Assembly (NCBI RefSeq): GCF_010233585.1
Contig: NZ_CP045997.1
Location: 7,486,621-7,550,620 of the forward strand
Length of the DNA stretch: 64,000 nucleotides
DNA from: Spirosoma endbachense
GTDB taxonomy: Bacteria > Bacteroidota > Bacteroidia > Cytophagales > Spirosomataceae
Direction of reading: 5' to 3'
Part shown: one piece after another, positions 28,021 through 36,259 of the stretch
Layout of the letters: each line of letters starts with the position of its first letter
Position numbering within the stretch: position 1 is the first letter of the stretch
Notes under the pieces: generated by a model
Seen by the model: the letters and a program-made list of their open reading frames with translations, nothing else
Database searches by the model: none
Told to the model about the DNA's origin: nothing
Translations under genes and position numbers: made by a program

Positions 28021-29685
28021 TTAAGACTCCGAAAGGATGTGTTTCGGTAGTTTCATCATTGGTTTTCCTAAAATTAGATCAGCCGCTTTTTCTGCAATCA
28101 TAATGACAGGGGCATTCGTATTTCCAGATACGATGGTTGGCATAATTGAGGCATCAACAACCCGTAATCCTTCAACTCCCCGAACACGCAGATTCGCGTC
28201 AACTACAGCCGTTTCATCATGATCTGAGCCCATTTTGCAGGTGCCTACCGGGTGATATACTGTTTCAAGCTGTTGCAGGATATGTTGCCAGAGTGCATCA
28301 TCGGAGCTATAATCGGTGGGTGTTTGAATCCGAAGCCGGTACGAATCAAAGGCATCTGCCTGCATGACGGTTAATGCCTGCCGAATACCGTTGATGAGCA
28401 CCATCCTGTCATCTTCATGCTCCAGATAGTTAGGCTGAATCAGGGGCGCGTCAAGTGGATTATTTGACCGTAATCCGACATAGCCTACGCTTTTGGGCTT
28501 TAATAACGTGGGCAGGATCGTGTAACCGTCGGTGGTAGGGTATGTTGTCAGGTCATACACGTCGGTTGTGTAGTCATCGCCCATGTGTATAGGGGCGAAG
28601 TGAAACTGCATATTGGGGCGATCCTGCGATGGGTCTGTTTTCAGAAAAGCGACTGCTTCGAGTGGGCTAACCGTAAATGGCCCCTTCCCGAACAGAAAAT
28701 ATTGACCCATGGCCTTCAATTGATTGATTGGCTTAAGGTGAAAATTTGACGAGATACCCCGTTGCGAACACAAGCTACTGACACCCGTAAAGAGATGATC
28801 CTGTAAATTCTGGCCTACACCAATGAGTTCCTTCTTTACGGCAACTTTCCCCTGGCGTAATGCATCGACCGGGCCGATTCCGGATAGCATGAGCAATTGG
28901 GGAGACTGAAACGCTCCCGCTGATAGGATAACTTCCTTGGTTGCGGTCGCTAGTTGAGTCTGATTCTTGCCCGTTATGAATTCAACACCAGTTGCCCGGT
29001 CATTTTTCAGTAAAATCTGCTTCGTTAAGGCATGCGTGATTACCGTCAGATTCGATCGGCTTAGTACCGGTTTTAAAAAGGCTGAAGCTGCACTGTGGCG
29101 TTTGCCACCTTTAATGGTAAACTGGAAGAACCCGGTTCCTTCCTGCTCTTCCCCATTATAGTCCTGATTCTCGCGGATGCCCGCCTGAATACAGGATTTA
29201 ACGAAAGCACCAGCCAGGGGCGTTTGATACCTGGTCGCATTGGTCACGTTTAAGAGCCCTTCATGGCCATGATAGTAGGAATCTAACTGACTATACTGCT
29301 CATTATGTTCTGACCGGATAAAATAAGGCAGAACGTCAGCATAACCCCATCCTGTATTTCCTCCATGTGCCGCCCAATCGTCGTAATCAAGCCGGTTACC
29401 ACGAACATAAGCCATTGCGTTGGTCGAACTACAGCCTCCGAGTGTTTTACCGCGTGGCTGATACATTCGGCGGCCATTAAGCGCTAATTGGGGTTCTGTC
29501 CAGAAACCCCAGTCAACGGCAGTGCCATTCAGTTTTGTATAAGCTGCCGGAATATGAATCTCCATCTTTTTGTCTGGACCGCCTGCCTCCAGAAGAAGTA
29601 CAGATAAGGATGGATCAACAGAAAGCCGATTGGCCAGTACACAACCCGCTGAACCCGCTCCAATAATAATGTAGTCGAATGTCAT
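28021..29685 (-). CDS. GMC family oxidoreductase (choline dehydrogenase-like)
   Basis: 554 residues from ATG 29685, which puts the FAD dinucleotide motif DYIIIGAGSAGCVLANRL at residue 4 as in homologues; the frame runs 11 codons further up to 29718 without family similarity. GMC signatures: GGCSSTNAMAYVRGN and the C-terminal YHPVGTCKMG with active-site His478. Family members oxidise primary alcohols (choline, glucose, long-chain alcohols). No betaine aldehyde dehydrogenase or choline transporter is adjacent, so choline is not specifically supported. It is single-gene, convergent with the AlgX-like gene. Confidence 0.93.
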   Translation of the reverse strand: MTFDYIIIGAGSAGCVLANRLSVDPSLSVLLLEAGGPDKKMEIHIPAAYTKLNGTAVDWGFWTEPQLALNGRRMYQPRGKTLGGCSSTNAMAYVRGNRLDYDDWAAHGGNTGWGYADVLPYFIRSEHNEQYSQLDSYYHGHEGLLNVTNATRYQTPLAGAFVKSCIQAGIRENQDYNGEEQEGTGFFQFTIKGGKRHSAASAFLKPVLSRSNLTVITHALTKQILLKNDRATGVEFITGKNQTQLATATKEVILSAGAFQSPQLLMLSGIGPVDALRQGKVAVKKELIGVGQNLQDHLFTGVSSLCSQRGISSNFHLKPINQLKAMGQYFLFGKGPFTVSPLEAVAFLKTDPSQDRPNMQFHFAPIHMGDDYTTDVYDLTTYPTTDGYTILPTLLKPKSVGYVGLRSNNPLDAPLIQPNYLEHEDDRMVLINGIRQALTVMQADAFDSYRLRIQTPTDYSSDDALWQHILQQLETVYHPVGTCKMGSDHDETAVVDANLRVRGVEGLRVVDASIMPTIVSGNTNAPVIMIAEKAADLILGKPMMKLPKHILSES

Positions 29686-29934
29686 ACGAATGAATTGAGA
29701 TGGAGAATGAAGATACAAATAAATCTTGGTAAAATTATGTCATGTAGTTATTAGTTATTTTTAAAAAGCTGTGGATTTCAGAATGTTATAGGCGAGAAGT
29801 ATGTCGTTTAAAAGATTTCTTAAACAAAGTCCGGGCATTCGAACTTCTTCATGTGAACGGATAGTCGTTTATATGACCCGATCCGTAGACAACGATAGCC
29901 TTGAAATACTTATAGAATTAAATGAAAGGAACGT

Positions 29935-30741
29935 ATGGACGAAATACGTGTACTGGCAACAGGATTACGCTTTCCCGAAGGTCCGGTGTTTGATGAAGAT
30001 GGATGTCTTTGGTGCGTAGAGCAGGAAGGAGAGGGGTTATTTTGCCGGGATTCAAGTGGAGAAACCACACGAATTAAGACCGGGGGACGACCTAACGGAG
30101 CCGCTGTTCGTGACGGTTATGTCTGGTTTTGCGATTCAGGCCAGCATTCGATCCGGCGGTTAAATAGTAAAACGAAACATATAGAAACGGTAATCGACCG
30201 AATAGGCACTGAGCGGCTACAATGGCCGAATGATCTGCATTTTGACCATTTGGGAAATCTATTGTTTACCTGCCCTGGTGCCCCCGACGACGATCAGACA
30301 GGATATGTTGGCGTTTATTCGCGGGAGGGATTGGCTGAGATTATTGCCGACGGATTGAACTACCCCAATGGATTGACTATACTGCCTGATAATCAGACAT
30401 TACTCATCGGTGAAACCCACCGGCAGCGTATCTGGCAGGGATATTGGGATGCTACGGGTCTAAGTTGGGAGAATATCAGTGTATGGACGTCAGTTATTGA
30501 CGTTCCCGATGGAGACTCGATTCCGGGGCCCGATGGATTTACGGTTGGGCCCGATGGAAATATATACGTAGCCGTATACGGAGCCGGTGTAATCAGGGTA
30601 TTTTCGCCAGATGGAAACCTGGAGAGAGAAATCAAATTGCCCGGTCAGAATCCATCCAACTGCGTATTCGATCCTAAGGGTAATTTAGGCCTGGTTGTTA
30701 CTGAAACGGAGCGGGGAGAATTGCTGAGCCTTCGTGTATAG
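29935..30741 (+). CDS. SMP-30/gluconolactonase family protein
   Basis: 268 residues, the usual length for SMP-30/LRE-like six-bladed propellers. Metal and substrate residues are in place: the early FPEGPVFDEDG (Glu ligand), WPNDLHFDHLGNLLFT (Asn ligand), NYPNGLTI (Asn) and DGDSIPGPDGF (Asp ligand). No signal peptide, so cytosolic. The reaction is probably hydrolysis of a sugar lactone; the family also covers other lactones. The neighbouring divergent GMC oxidoreductase could produce an aldehyde or lactone precursor, a weak contextual hint. The start is ATG 29935; the upstream 130 bases also hold an out-of-frame ORF judged spurious. Confidence 0.88.
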   Translation: MDEIRVLATGLRFPEGPVFDEDGCLWCVEQEGEGLFCRDSSGETTRIKTGGRPNGAAVRDGYVWFCDSGQHSIRRLNSKTKHIETVIDRIGTERLQWPNDLHFDHLGNLLFTCPGAPDDDQTGYVGVYSREGLAEIIADGLNYPNGLTILPDNQTLLIGETHRQRIWQGYWDATGLSWENISVWTSVIDVPDGDSIPGPDGFTVGPDGNIYVAVYGAGVIRVFSPDGNLEREIKLPGQNPSNCVFDPKGNLGLVVTETERGELLSLRV

Positions 30742-30753
30742 CGATATTATTTA

Positions 30754-30797
30754 TTCTGGATGCATGGTTCATCGCGCTCAACTTCCAGCATCCAGAA
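30754..30797. terminator. hairpin between convergent genes
   Basis: 10-bp perfect arms (30754-30763 and 30788-30797), 24-base spacer, between the SMP-30 stop (30741) and the psd stop (30802). Confidence 0.5.
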
Positions 30798-30801
30798 GGC
30801 T

Positions 30802-31464
30802 TTATTTTAATTCAGCCAGCACAGTGACTCCCCCTTTTGTTTTATCGCCGATCTTTACATTGATTTCGGCGTCAAGCGGGAGGAATACATCAACCCGAGA
30901 GCCAAATTTAATGAAGCCCATTTCGTCGCCCTGCTTAACAGGTTGCCCTTCTTTCACATACCAGATGATACGCCGGGCCACGGCTCCTGCAATTTGTCGG
31001 AAAAGGACTTCAGCACCATTGGCCGATTGAATGACAATCGTAGTCCGTTCATTTTCAGTACTTGATTTCGGATGCCAGGCTACCAGATACTTTCCTGGAT
31101 AATACTTGAAATAGCGGACTATGCCCGTTACGGGGTTTCGGTTTACATGCACATTTAAGGGCGACATAAAAATAGAAACCTGTCGCCGACGAGACTTAAA
31201 ATATTCGTCTTCGCTGGTTTCTTCAATGACCACAACGGTACCATCGGCTGGTGCGATCACCTGCGATTCGTGGACAGTTAATTGCCGGGTTGGCACACGA
31301 AAAAACTGCACGATCAGCCCAAACAGAATGAAGCTGGCTATGGCTAATAGCGTGATGGCAGTTGAATTATCGGAGAATAGATAAAAATATGCCAGTAGGT
31401 TCAGGGCCAGTAATACCAGCCCTGTGGTAATCATTATGGTGAAACCTTCGCGGTGTAAGCGCAT
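30802..31464 (-). CDS. psd: phosphatidylserine decarboxylase family protein
   Basis: 220 residues from ATG 31464. A longer frame reaches 31521, but those 19 residues are encoded by the arm of a large inverted repeat. Two N-terminal membrane helices (about 10-50) precede the decarboxylase domain, with VIAPADGTVVVIEE, MSPLNVHVNRNPV and, near the end, the self-cleavage site F-G-S189-R (Ser189 becomes the pyruvoyl group). This is the short archaeal/bacterial type of Psd. It makes phosphatidylethanolamine at the inner membrane. The phosphatidylserine synthase gene is not in the window. Confidence 0.93.
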   Translation of the reverse strand: MRLHREGFTIMITTGLVLLALNLLAYFYLFSDNSTAITLLAIASFILFGLIVQFFRVPTRQLTVHESQVIAPADGTVVVIEETSEDEYFKSRRRQVSIFMSPLNVHVNRNPVTGIVRYFKYYPGKYLVAWHPKSSTENERTTIVIQSANGAEVLFRQIAGAVARRIIWYVKEGQPVKQGDEMGFIKFGSRVDVFLPLDAEINVKIGDKTKGGVTVLAELK

Positions 31465-31473
31465 GGAAAGAAA

Positions 31474-31549
31474 TATGATGTGTACTATATGATGTATTTC
31501 TGATGCATCATGAATGAGCAAAATTATACATCATATAGTACACATCATA
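31474..31549 (-). repeat. 24-bp inverted repeat between gdh and psd
   Basis: Perfect 24-bp arms (31474-31497 and 31526-31549), spacer 28 bases, AT-rich (ATGATGTGTACTATAT core). It lies 15 bases after the glutamate dehydrogenase stop and ends 10 bases before the psd start, so it probably forms the gdh terminator and may block read-through into psd. Confidence 0.75.
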
Positions 31550-31563
31550 CATTTTAGAGAAAA

Positions 31564-32844
31564 TCAATAACCACCACGGAATTTATAGGTACTGGACACT
31601 TTGTCGATCGCTACGATATAAGCAGCTAAACGTAGCGGTACCTGATACCGTTGAGAGGTTTCGAATACACGATCGAAGGCATCTTTCATCACTCGGTCGG
31701 CCCGGCGATTGATGCGATCCAGCGTCCATTTGTAACCAATTCGGTTCTGAACCCACTCAAAGTAGGAAACCGTAACTCCTCCGGCGTTAGCCAGAATATC
31801 GGGAACAACCAGAATGCCTTTACTATTAATAATTTCATCGGCTGATGCCGAAGTCGGGCCGTTTGCTCCTTCAACGATCATGCGGGCCTGTATTGATGCT
31901 GCATTGTCGTCAGTAATGACGTCTTCTTTGGCCGCTGGCACTAACACATCGACGGCCAGCGAGAGCAGTTCTTCATTTGATATTTTCTCGGCTCCACTAA
32001 AACCTTCGAGCGTGCCTTTATTCCCGTTCCGATACGTTACGGCTGCCGTAATGTCAATACCCGATGCATTGTAATACCCGCCAGAGATATCGCTGATAGC
32101 GACAACAGTAACTCCCCGTTCATGGAGAAGCTCAGCCGCAAACGAACCGACGTTACCAAAACCCTGTACGGCGGCTGTAGCCCGATACGGATTCATGCGG
32201 AGTTTATCCATTGCAGACAGTGCAGCTACCGTAACACCACGTCCGGTGGCTTCTGTTCGGCCAAGAGAGCCACCCAACACTAATGGTTTGCCTGTCACTA
32301 CGTTGTTGACAGTCATGCCTTTCGCTTTTGAGTATTCATCGACAATCCAGGCCATTTCGCGAGGCCCGGTACCCATGTCAGGAGCTGGAATATCGCGGTC
32401 AGGACCAATTACGTCGAGCATAGCAACTGTATATTGCCGGATAAGTCGTTCAATTTCTCCAGCCGACATTTCGCGTGGGTTACAGGCAATACCGCCCTTC
32501 GCACCACCATAAGGAATATCAACGACGGCGCATTTCCAGGTCATCCAGGCGGCTAATGCCCGAACTTCATCCAGATTTACTCCCGGATCAAGCCGAATAC
32601 CGCCTTTAGCCGGTCCCAAAATGTTGGAGTGAATAACGCGATAACCCTCAAAAACTTTGATGGCACCATTGTCCATCGTAACGGGCAACCCAACAATAAC
32701 TTGTCGGGCTGGTACTTTCAGGATATCATACATTTCGTCCGAAATGCCCAGAAGACGGGCGGCCGCATCAAATCGCGACATCATGGACTCAAGTGGATTT
32801 TCTTTATCTTTTATTGGGGCTGGTTCAATGTATGCCATGGCCAT
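31564..32844 (-). CDS. Glu/Leu/Phe/Val dehydrogenase (glutamate dehydrogenase)
   Basis: 426 residues, the size of the hexameric bacterial/archaeal glutamate dehydrogenases. The substrate-binding block K-G-G-I-R and the catalytic-lysine region PYGGAKGGI are present, then a Rossmann domain with AVQGFGNVGSFAAELL (G-F-G-N-V-G). NVVTGKPLVLGGSLGR and PAAKEDVI fit GDH. The reaction is reversible oxidative deamination of glutamate to 2-oxoglutarate, linking nitrogen and carbon metabolism. NAD or NADP preference cannot be set by eye. A TAATTTTG -7 box on the minus strand at 32892-32899 lies about 50 bases upstream. The start at 32844 has a second ATG two codons later (32838) that could also serve. Confidence 0.93.
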   Translation of the reverse strand: MAMAYIEPAPIKDKENPLESMMSRFDAAARLLGISDEMYDILKVPARQVIVGLPVTMDNGAIKVFEGYRVIHSNILGPAKGGIRLDPGVNLDEVRALAAWMTWKCAVVDIPYGGAKGGIACNPREMSAGEIERLIRQYTVAMLDVIGPDRDIPAPDMGTGPREMAWIVDEYSKAKGMTVNNVVTGKPLVLGGSLGRTEATGRGVTVAALSAMDKLRMNPYRATAAVQGFGNVGSFAAELLHERGVTVVAISDISGGYYNASGIDITAAVTYRNGNKGTLEGFSGAEKISNEELLSLAVDVLVPAAKEDVITDDNAASIQARMIVEGANGPTSASADEIINSKGILVVPDILANAGGVTVSYFEWVQNRIGYKWTLDRINRRADRVMKDAFDRVFETSQRYQVPLRLAAYIVAIDKVSSTYKFRGGY

Positions 32845-33170
32845 AGTTTTACTTCACTCTGTTAAACCATTTCTATTGATGAAGTGTGTCACAAAATTAA
32901 TTAAAAGCGATGTATTATTATGAAAGGTATATTTTTTCTCAAATTAATCTAAAATTTATTTCCCAATAATAATTCACTACTAAGGTCAACACCAAAATTG
33001 TAATTTCCTGATATTCGCCTGTGCGAAAGAAAAATCGGGGATATAAAGAAATGGCAGTTTAATAAAAATTATAAGAAAAGATATTCTTGTCTGTCGATAC
33101 ATTGAAAATCAGGTCAGAAAGCATTAATTTTGGGAATTATTACACACCCTGTTTATTACAGCTATTAACT
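32845..33170. other. divergent promoter region of gdh and the DksA-like gene
   Basis: 326 AT-rich bases. It holds a minus-strand -7 box TAATTTTG (32892-32899) for glutamate dehydrogenase and the plus-strand promoter at 33102-33132. An open frame from 33087 is treated as non-coding because the promoter lies within it. Nothing else was recognised. Confidence 0.55.
33102..33132 (+). promoter_or_regulatory. promoter of the DksA-like gene
   Basis: TTG (33102-33104), 20 bases, TAATTTTG (33125-33132), a full consensus match. It lies 39 bases before ATG 33171, which supports that start over the in-frame ATG at 33087. Confidence 0.7.
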
Positions 33171-33557
33171 ATGGTTCAGGAAGAAAAAAAACGCTACTCG
33201 GAAGAAGACCTGAAAGAGTTCGAAGAACTGATCAGTCAGAAACTTGAAGCGACCCGTAGTGAGTTGAATTATATTAAGGAAACACTTAGCAAACGCAACG
33301 ATAGTGGTACCGATAATACATCAGGTAATTCTAAATTGCTTGAGGATGGTGCCGATACCAGCGAACGTGAAAACCTTAGTCAGTTAGCGGCTCGCCTACA
33401 AAAATTTACGCAGCAGTTAGACGCGGCCATGGTACGGATTAAAAATGGAACCTACGGGGTCTGTAAGGATACCGGAAAACTGATTCCAAAAGAGCGTCTC
33501 CGCGCAGTACCACATACGCAACAAACAATAGAGGCTAAGTTGCGCCAGTCAAACTAA
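33171..33557 (+). CDS. TraR/DksA family protein lacking the zinc cysteines
   Basis: 128 residues from ATG 33171. A long N-terminal coiled coil (about 5-45) is followed by an acidic linker, a second helix and a C-terminal finger-like block GTYGVCKDTGKLIPKERL, then RAVPHTQQTIEAK. The spacing matches the DksA zinc-finger region, but only one cysteine (C98) remains of the usual four, so zinc binding is unlikely. DksA-type proteins bind the RNA polymerase secondary channel and, with ppGpp, reset transcription; whether this variant does is inference. The coiled-coil tip Asp-x-x-Asp-Ala of E. coli DksA is not evident. Terminator at 33645. Confidence 0.85.
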   Translation: MVQEEKKRYSEEDLKEFEELISQKLEATRSELNYIKETLSKRNDSGTDNTSGNSKLLEDGADTSERENLSQLAARLQKFTQQLDAAMVRIKNGTYGVCKDTGKLIPKERLRAVPHTQQTIEAKLRQSN

Positions 33558-33644
33558 CGTTTGATGCGATAGGAGGTTCTCGTAAACCTGTCATCATTCA
33601 AGATGGACAGTATACCCTTCTGACGCCTATAAGTAAGGATTTTC

Positions 33645-33679
33645 AAAAGGTCTGGTAGTTAATCTGCCAGACCTTTTTT
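33645..33679 (+). terminator. intrinsic terminator after the DksA-like gene
   Basis: Stem AAAAGGTCTGG/CCAGACCTTTT (33645-33655 and 33667-33677) with an 11-base loop and a run of six T's ending at 33679. Confidence 0.85.
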
Positions 33680-33692
33680 GTTTAACAGATCC

Positions 33693-33770
33693 AGGACTTT
33701 CGCTCAGAGCCGTGCCAAAGTTTGTTTGCGTATCACTAGTAACCGTGGCACAGCTCTGAGCGAAAGTCCT
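33693..33770. repeat. dispersed hairpin element, copy A
   Basis: Arms 33693-33717 and 33746-33770, 24 of 25 paired, carrying CTTTCGCTCAGAGC on the outside and AACCGTGGCAC in the right half. Its right arm closely matches copy C at 59350-59375. Confidence 0.8.
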
Positions 33771-33996
33771 ACTTAAAAATGTCTTGTTTATAACTAGCGT
33801 TTTTACCGTTACGCCACTAAATTAACGACAAATGCCCCGGTCTGATCCGATACGGATCACTACCTTAAAAATGTTCAGGCAATAGTGAGCTAATGGTAGC
33901 ATTACAAAGCGCTTAGACGGTCAGAAACGGACAATTTCTGAACAAAATGGACGGTTTTTTGTAAATAACGCAGAGCAAATCTAAACATCGACAATC

Positions 33997-34422
33997 ATGC
34001 TGGAACGCCTGGAAGAAATTCGGGAAAATATCTTCCGCTATCTGGAGGCTCGAATCGAGCTATTTACACTCGAGACAAGAGGCAAAGTGGAAGAAGGAGT
34101 TGTGGTCGGTATTCATGGTATTGTGCTGGCGCTTCTAGGCACCATGACGATCATATTCTTATTTAGTTTGCTGGCTGCTTACCTGAATGAGGTGACAAAT
34201 AGCCGGTACATGGGTTTTGTGATAGTAGCCGGTTTTTTTCTATTATTGACACTAATCTGGGCTACAGCCAGCGGTTTTGTTAAATCGAAAATACGGGTAG
34301 CTGCCTATAAGGCCATTAAAAAAAGTCAGGAAAAAAAGGCAGAAGAAAAATCAGAAGCCATCCATGAGTTAATGGAAAAAACGCGTGCCAGCCTAAATGA
34401 AAGCAGCCGTTACCCTGAATAA
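33997..34422 (+). CDS. holin-X-like (phage_holin_3_6) two-helix membrane protein
   Basis: 141 residues. An amphipathic start (MLERLEEIRENIFRYLEARI) precedes two membrane helices (about 46-70 and 80-100) joined by a short loop, and ends in a charged helix rich in Lys/Glu. This is the layout of the actinobacterial holin-X/PF07332-like family, which is widespread in chromosomes and has no demonstrated link to phage. It heads a four-gene operon with a YtxH-like protein 58 bp on, a prenylglyceryl-phosphate synthase and a TonB C-terminal protein. A role in envelope or membrane stress is plausible but inferred. Confidence 0.8.
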   Translation: MLERLEEIRENIFRYLEARIELFTLETRGKVEEGVVVGIHGIVLALLGTMTIIFLFSLLAAYLNEVTNSRYMGFVIVAGFFLLLTLIWATASGFVKSKIRVAAYKAIKKSQEKKAEEKSEAIHELMEKTRASLNESSRYPE

Positions 34423-34480
34423 CAGCTACTTACTAACTAATTAATTATAAGCTACATATACTAAGTCGAAAAGAAAAATT

Positions 34481-35014
34481 ATGGAAGATCCTAAGGTTCC
34501 TTTTGCTGATACGACGGCTCGTCGGGCGCAATTAATGGCCGCTACCGAGCGATTCAAATCATCAATTAATGATAGTGTTGATTCGATTAAAGACGATGCG
34601 GCCGAAATTGGGAAAACTGCCGCGTTTGTAGCGGGTGTTGGTTTAGCCGTATATTTGGTCGTAAATGCCATCCTGCCTAAGTCAGATGAGTACCGACGCG
34701 CCGAAAAATATGGCGAGCCAGATGAGGATATTGATTATGAAGAGGAGTATGATGAAGAGGAACCATCGACGCATCCAACTCATAAGGCAATAAAGCAGCA
34801 GGCAAAAAAGACACAAAAAACAGCAGCAGCGAGCGGCTTAATCGGTGGTTTGATAACCACCGTCTTAACAAATATTGCTCGTGAGCAGCTAACCGGCTTT
34901 TTAGCCCGTATCCGTCAGAATAATGCGATCAACCCAACCGCAGACCCCACGATTGGAAGCCAATACCACGAAAAGGCACCCACTAAGCCTGCAGACTACT
35001 CTACGCACTTATAA
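34481..35014 (+). CDS. YtxH-like membrane protein
   Basis: 177 residues, no firm family. It has an amphipathic N-terminal helix, a membrane helix (about 46-68), a strongly acidic stretch (EDIDYEEEYDEEEP, about 82-95), a Lys-rich segment, a second weak membrane helix (about 113-130) and a polar Pro/Thr-rich tail. YtxH-like small proteins often sit next to holin-X-like genes, as here. Its last 92 bases overlap the start of the next gene in a different frame, an unusually long overlap; the tail is poorly structured and could be shared by chance. Confidence 0.7.
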   Translation: MEDPKVPFADTTARRAQLMAATERFKSSINDSVDSIKDDAAEIGKTAAFVAGVGLAVYLVVNAILPKSDEYRRAEKYGEPDEDIDYEEEYDEEEPSTHPTHKAIKQQAKKTQKTAAASGLIGGLITTVLTNIAREQLTGFLARIRQNNAINPTADPTIGSQYHEKAPTKPADYSTHL

Positions 35015-35741
35015 ATCATCGGGCCGGAAAGCATTTGCCGTCTTGCTCGATCCGGATAAGATCAAGCAAGACGAGCTTGCGGCTTTATTAGATCGTACGA
35101 ACCAACATTCCGTTGATTTTTTTCTGGTTGGTGGCAGCCTGGTTACCGATTACGCACACAAAGAGATCATTGCTACTATTCGCGAGCACACCGACATACC
35201 CGTAGTGCTGTTTCCTGGGAACCCACTGCATATCGAACCGTCGGCTGATGCTATTCTTCTGCTTTCGCTTATTTCGGGCCGGAATCCCGAATTTCTAATA
35301 GGGCAACATGTCATTGCGGCCCCACTACTCAGGAGAAGTGGCCTGGAAATAGTATCTACCGGTTATATGCTGGTCGATAGTGGTACGCAAACAACGGTTT
35401 CGTACATCAGCGGAACGACCCCATTACCGCACGATAAGCCTGATGTTGCCGCTTGCACGGCAATGGCAGGAGAAATGCTTGGGTTACAATTAATTTATTT
35501 AGACGCAGGTAGTGGGGCCCGTTGGCCAGTCCCGGCAGACATGATTGCGGCTGTTCGGGCTGTAGTCGATGTCCCGATACTGGTGGGGGGCGGTATCAAT
35601 TCTGGTGAAAAAGCGTACAATGCGTTGAAAGCCGGTGCCGATGTGATCGTTGTCGGAAACGGTATCGAACATAATCCGGAATTGTTGCCCGAGTTGTCGG
35701 CCATCGTACACGCGTTTAACCAATCAGTCGTACAAGCTTAA
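34923..35741 (+). CDS. geranylgeranylglyceryl/heptaprenylglyceryl phosphate synthase-like
   Basis: 272 residues. A TIM-barrel of the PcrB/GGGPS family: AVLLDPDK near the start, VLFPGNPLHI, STGYMLVD, IYLDAGSGA, VGGGINSGEKAYNALKAGAD and VVGNGIEHNP at the phosphate-binding end. It joins a polyprenyl diphosphate to sn-glycerol-1-phosphate, the first committed ether-lipid step in Archaea; group II bacterial homologues occur in Bacteroidota (for example Flavobacterium), where the lipid product is little known. No later ATG is available before the conserved core, so the start within the YtxH-like gene is kept. Three bases separate it from the following TonB-like gene. Confidence 0.88.
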   Translation: MRSTQPQTPRLEANTTKRHPLSLQTTLRTYKSSGRKAFAVLLDPDKIKQDELAALLDRTNQHSVDFFLVGGSLVTDYAHKEIIATIREHTDIPVVLFPGNPLHIEPSADAILLLSLISGRNPEFLIGQHVIAAPLLRRSGLEIVSTGYMLVDSGTQTTVSYISGTTPLPHDKPDVAACTAMAGEMLGLQLIYLDAGSGARWPVPADMIAAVRAVVDVPILVGGGINSGEKAYNALKAGADVIVVGNGIEHNPELLPELSAIVHAFNQSVVQA

Positions 35742-35744
35742 TCC

Positions 35745-36176
35745 ATGAAAACTTTTGTAATTGCCTTCATGTGCCTTATGGGTACAACCGGCCTACTTCC
35801 AGCAACGGGTGCTTTCGCTCAAATGCGCAGCCAGTTAGTCTATACTACCGTTGAGCGTCAGCCTGAATTTCCGGGCGGTAAAGCTGCCCTGAGCCGCTAT
35901 CTGGCAGAAAATATTCGTTTTCCAAGTTCATTGATGCGGAAAAATCAAAATACGGGCCCAGTTGCTGCCAAATTTATTGTTGACAAAGATGGCAGCGTAC
36001 ATGATGTGCGGATCTCAACAAAACCACTTGGCAAAAAAGCCCAGAAGGGAATGGAAGACTTTATGACGACCATTATTGCGGCTATCGAGCAAATGCCTCG
36101 CTGGCGTCCAGGCGAAGTAAAAGGCGAACCGGTTGCCGTCTTCTATACGCTCCCAATAGAAGTTAATATGCAATAA
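35745..36176 (+). CDS. exported TonB C-terminal domain protein
   Basis: 143 residues. Signal peptide (about 1-26, ending GAFAQ). The mature part is a single TonB_C domain: VERQPEFPGGKAAL, the YLAENIRFP block, AAKFIVDKDGSV and MPRWRPGEVKGEPV, then a last beta strand. It has no N-terminal membrane anchor or Pro-rich spacer, so it is not a classic energy transducer; such short exported TonB_C proteins are common in Bacteroidota and may bind receptors or peptidoglycan. It is the last gene of the holin-X/YtxH/GGGPS operon. Confidence 0.88.
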   Translation: MKTFVIAFMCLMGTTGLLPATGAFAQMRSQLVYTTVERQPEFPGGKAALSRYLAENIRFPSSLMRKNQNTGPVAAKFIVDKDGSVHDVRISTKPLGKKAQKGMEDFMTTIIAAIEQMPRWRPGEVKGEPVAVFYTLPIEVNMQ

Positions 36177-36182
36177 GGCAAC

Positions 36183-36229
36183 AAGCCGCTTTCATTGGAT
36201 AGATTGAATCTGCCCAATGAAAGCGGCTT
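36183..36229. terminator. bidirectional hairpin between convergent genes
   Basis: Perfect 16-bp arms (36183-36198 and 36214-36229), 15-base loop, between the TonB_C gene stop (36176) and the AraC gene stop (36260). A T-rich stretch (TTATTTTA) follows on the plus strand. Confidence 0.75.
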
Positions 36230-36259
36230 ACTTATTTTAGCCAGCAACTGACGTTAGTT

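Larger units (their letters stand above)
33558..33996. other. 439-bp intergenic region with a terminator and a dispersed repeat
   Basis: Holds the DksA-like gene's terminator (33645-33679), a dispersed hairpin element (33693-33770) and about 220 bases leading to the membrane operon, where no clear TAnnTTTG promoter was found. No convincing ORF or RNA gene is seen. Confidence 0.5.

Noticed and set aside
29801..30019. 72-residue plus-strand ORF overlapping the start of the SMP-30 gene
   Set aside because: It runs out of frame into the well-supported SMP-30 start, matches no family, and its second half is a shadow of the lactonase.
33087..33170. Upstream extension of the DksA-like gene to ATG 33087
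   Set aside because: A consensus promoter (33102-33132) lies inside it, so it cannot be translated from that transcript.
33997..35014. Prophage remnant suggested by the holin-like gene
   Set aside because: Holin-X-like and YtxH-like genes are chromosomal in many bacteria; no integrase, structural or lysis genes are near.
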